Assembly: GCA_023429135.1 (NCBI GenBank)
Contig: JAEYWD010000096.1
Coordinates: forward strand, 47,676 to 111,675
DNA: 64,000 nucleotides
Direction of reading: 5' to 3'
Origin: Bacteroidota bacterium
GTDB taxonomy: Bacteria; Bacteroidota; Bacteroidia; Bacteroidales; JAAUTT01
Below the pieces are notes generated by a model. That model ran no database searches and had not been told where the DNA came from. It saw only the letters and a list, made by a program, of their open reading frames with translations. Position numbers and translations under genes: made by a program. Within the stretch, counting starts at the first letter, position 1, and each line of letters begins with the position of its first letter. This document shows, one piece after another, positions 61,519 to 64,000 of this stretch.

Positions 61519-63867
61519 CTAATATTCCTCTTCTTTTTCAGCTTCTGATTGTTTTTCAATTTCCGAAACCGGGCAATTCATATCTACATTAAAAACTGCC
61601 GGACGCTCAAATGGGCCCTGGGTTAGGTTAATTGATTTATCTGAATATACTTTTTGCATAAATAAACCGAAAATGGGCAAAGCAGTTGCCGCAGCCTGTC
61701 CTTCGTCCAGGTATTCAAAGTGGATTGAACGGTCTTCTCCACCAACCCAGGTTCCTGCAACAAGGTCGGGGGTTACACCCATAAACCATCCATCGGAATG
61801 ATTCTGAGAAGTTCCTGTTTTACCTCCAATATCATTTAATAAATTGTACCTGTATCTTAATCTTGAGCCCGTTCCCCCCTGAACAACGCTCTGGAGTAAA
61901 TTCAGCATCAGGTAGGCTGTATGTTCGCTAATGGCTTCTACCTTTTGAGGTTGGAAGGTTGAAATAATATTGCCGTTTTTATCCTCTATTCGTGCTACCA
62001 TAATGGGTTCGGTATAAACACCTTTGTTGGCAAATGAAGAGTAAGCGCCCACCATTTCAAAAAGACTGATATCCGAAGTTCCTAAAAATATGGAAGGAAC
62101 AGCATCTATTTTACTTTTAACGCCCATTTTTTCAATAATATCGGCAACCAGTGATGGGTTAAACTGCTTTATAATGTAAGCCGAAATGTTGTTCACCGAG
62201 TTTGATAATCCCCATTTCAGGGTTACCAGTTTACCGTCGTATTTGGTAGTTCCTGAATTTTTTGGCGTCCAGGTAGAGTCGCCAACAGGGAAGGTTACCG
62301 GAACATTGAGAACTTTATCGCATGGTTTAAAACCCATCTGCATTGCCAGGGTATAAAGAAATGGTTTAATGGTTGAACCTACCTGCCTTTTTTGAGTTTT
62401 AACTCCGTCGTAAACAAAATATCTGGAGTCTGGTCCTCCAATCCATGCTTTAATATGGCCGGTGTGTGGATCCATTGCCATAAAGGAGGCTCTTAAAAGC
62501 TGTTTGAAGTATCTGATTGAATCCCAGGGCGACATAGTTGTATCCTTTTCACCATTCCAGGTGAAAACTGTCATTTCGGTCTTGGTTTTGAAGTTTTTGA
62601 TAATTTCGTCTTCCTTCAGGCCTTCATTTCTAAGGGAGCGGTACCTGTCGGTTCTCCGCATTGCACTTTTCATTACGTTCTCGATATCAGCTTCCGTAAG
62701 ATCGTTCGAAAAGGGAGCTTTCTTTCTGCCTTTCTTTTCTTTGTCGAAAGCTGGCTGAAGCGATTCTTTTAAATGCTGTTTTAAAGCTTCTTCAGCATAT
62801 TCCTGCATGCGGTAATTGACGGTAGAATATATTTTTAAACCATCAGTATATAAATTGTATGGAGAGCCATCAGGTTTTTTGTTTTTGTTGCACCAACCGT
62901 ATAATGGGTTGGTTTCCCATTCGGTCGAGTCTTCAAAGTAACTTTGATAACTTCCGTATCTCGATCTTTCTGGTTTTGGCCGGGTCATGATATAACGAAG
63001 CTTTTCTCTGAAATAGGTGGCTTTTCCGGCATTGTGTCCTTGAGAATTGTAAGCTACTTTAACAGGAATTGTTATCAGTGAATCGTACTGCTGTTCTGTA
63101 ATAAAGTCGTGTTCAAACATTTTTTGCAGAACAGAGTTTCTGCGAAGTTGTGAGCGCTCAGGATTACGAACCGGATTAAATTTTGAAGGAGCCTGCAATA
63201 ATCCAATTAGAAGTGCAGCTTCTTCAATTTTTAATGAATCGGCTGATTTGTTGAAAAAAGCCCTCGATGCTGCCTTAATTCCAAAGGCATCGCCGCTGAA
63301 TGGTACCGTGTTCAGGTACATAGTAAGAATTTCGTCTTTTGTATAATTTCTTTCAAGTTTTGCTGCAATTACCCATTCCTTAAATTTACGCAAGGCAGTA
63401 ACCGTGCTACGAACCATGCCAAATCTGTACTCGGTTGTATCGCGTGGGAATAAATTTTTAGCCAACTGTTGGGTAATAGTACTACCACCACCTTGTCCGG
63501 TGTTGCGCATTAAAACAGTTCTTACAGCTACCCTGAAAAGTGCAACTCCATCAATACCCGAATGCTTCTGAAAGCGATGATCCTCTCGTGCAATCAGAGC
63601 CTGAACTAAAAAGGGAGATAAATCCCTGTACTCAACTGGATTTCTGTTTTCACTTAAATAGAAAGTGCCTAATATTTTGCCATCTTCCGAAATTACCTCT
63701 GAAGCCAGATCTCTCGAAGGGTTCTGTAAATCTTCGATAGTGGGCATAAACCCCAGCCAACCCAAAGCTGTTAAAAATATGATCAATATGCCAAGGCTGA
63801 TTGGAGTGAGTATTATGATCCAAAAATATTTAAGATATTTATTATGCTTCAAATTATGATTAGTCAT
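61519..63867 (-). CDS. mrcA: Penicillin-binding protein 1A-type (glycosyltransferase and transpeptidase)
   Basis: The 782-residue protein has a membrane anchor (about 13-35), a GT51 glycosyltransferase domain with REDHRFQKHSG and GGSTITQQLAKNLF, and a transpeptidase with SxxK (VGSTIKPFLY), SxN (SNSVNN) and KTG (GKTGTSQNHSDG). It polymerises and cross-links peptidoglycan. Its C-terminus is acidic (EAEKEEEY). Confidence 0.96.
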   Translation of the reverse strand: MTNHNLKHNKYLKYFWIIILTPISLGILIIFLTALGWLGFMPTIEDLQNPSRDLASEVISEDGKILGTFYLSENRNPVEYRDLSPFLVQALIAREDHRFQKHSGIDGVALFRVAVRTVLMRNTGQGGGSTITQQLAKNLFPRDTTEYRFGMVRSTVTALRKFKEWVIAAKLERNYTKDEILTMYLNTVPFSGDAFGIKAASRAFFNKSADSLKIEEAALLIGLLQAPSKFNPVRNPERSQLRRNSVLQKMFEHDFITEQQYDSLITIPVKVAYNSQGHNAGKATYFREKLRYIMTRPKPERSRYGSYQSYFEDSTEWETNPLYGWCNKNKKPDGSPYNLYTDGLKIYSTVNYRMQEYAEEALKQHLKESLQPAFDKEKKGRKKAPFSNDLTEADIENVMKSAMRRTDRYRSLRNEGLKEDEIIKNFKTKTEMTVFTWNGEKDTTMSPWDSIRYFKQLLRASFMAMDPHTGHIKAWIGGPDSRYFVYDGVKTQKRQVGSTIKPFLYTLAMQMGFKPCDKVLNVPVTFPVGDSTWTPKNSGTTKYDGKLVTLKWGLSNSVNNISAYIIKQFNPSLVADIIEKMGVKSKIDAVPSIFLGTSDISLFEMVGAYSSFANKGVYTEPIMVARIEDKNGNIISTFQPQKVEAISEHTAYLMLNLLQSVVQGGTGSRLRYRYNLLNDIGGKTGTSQNHSDGWFMGVTPDLVAGTWVGGEDRSIHFEYLDEGQAAATALPIFGLFMQKVYSDKSINLTQGPFERPAVFNVDMNCPVSEIEKQSEAEKEEEY

Positions 63868-63983
63868 GGTTTTATCGAAATAATGGTGGGTAAAAATAGC
63901 AAATTATATTTAAATTAATTTTGAACTTACGTACCTATTTATATTACTTTGCGTTGTAGTTCCAAATAACTGATTTCAAATTT

Positions 63984-64000
63984 ATGATCGAAAACCTTGT
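63984..64000 (+). CDS. Possible start of a gene cut by the window end
   Basis: An ATG at 63984 opens MIENL, with an AT-rich upstream region typical of a promoter. Only five full codons are visible, so this is a guess. Confidence 0.25.

Noticed and set aside
61519..63867. A bifunctional PBP1B or PBP1C instead of PBP1A
   Set aside because: The domain order and motifs fit class A PBPs in general, but no UB2H or C-terminal PBP1C domain is visible.

Overview
The window reads as a chromosome segment of a member of the Bacteroidota, most likely Bacteroidales or a close relative. Signs are repeated TAnnTTTG promoter -7 boxes, weak ribosome-binding sites, a complex I operon without nuoE/F/G, TonB/ExbB/ExbD genes linked to a TPR protein and a PstS-like lipoprotein, a DUF4270 lipoprotein, an S46 dipeptidyl-peptidase and a short panD. 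No rRNA, tRNA or CRISPR array was seen.

Region 1-8.8 kb is loosely organised: two beta-lactamase-fold serine hydrolases (the first cut by the window edge), a membrane-anchored winged-helix regulator, a GC-rich multi-PAS histidine kinase that looks imported, a decayed reverse-strand remnant, an XRE/DUF4870 membrane regulator with 11-bp phased repeats in front, a lone response-regulator receiver, and a secreted esterase.

Region 9.1-20.6 kb is an AT-rich accessory island. It opens with a frameshifted serine recombinase. A complete type II CBASS anti-phage operon follows: patatin phospholipase, CD-NTase, Cap2 (E2/E1 fusion) and Cap3 (JAMM protease), tightly overlapping. Next come a HEPN-like ORF, an orphan BY-kinase-like protein, a secreted alpha/beta hydrolase, a secreted protein I cannot place, and a higBA toxin-antitoxin pair behind a perfect 29-bp palindrome. 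A short GTCTCA-type motif recurs between these genes.

Region 21.1-31.4 kb is core: nuoA-B-C-D-H-I-J-K-L-M-N (11 subunits, no NADH module, nuoC and nuoD separate) plus one small conserved-looking gene and a terminator.

Region 31.4-41.1 kb, on the minus strand, is an expanded TonB energisation locus: a small membrane protein, PstS-like lipoprotein, TPR protein, ExbB, two ExbD and TonB, then a separate exbD unit and a two-tonB unit. Each of the three units ends in its own hairpin terminator, and the two extra units share a -24/-12-like upstream element.

Region 41.4-64 kb is housekeeping and envelope: lipoprotein, M3 peptidase, beta-helix protein, HAD phosphatase, AEC transporter, glycosyltransferase, RNase HII, S46 peptidase, GlmS, DUF4270, a truncated GT5-like protein, panC-panD-flippase-rfaE2-radA-ABC ATPase, and a class A penicillin-binding protein. 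The most notable material is the CBASS island and its flanking genes.
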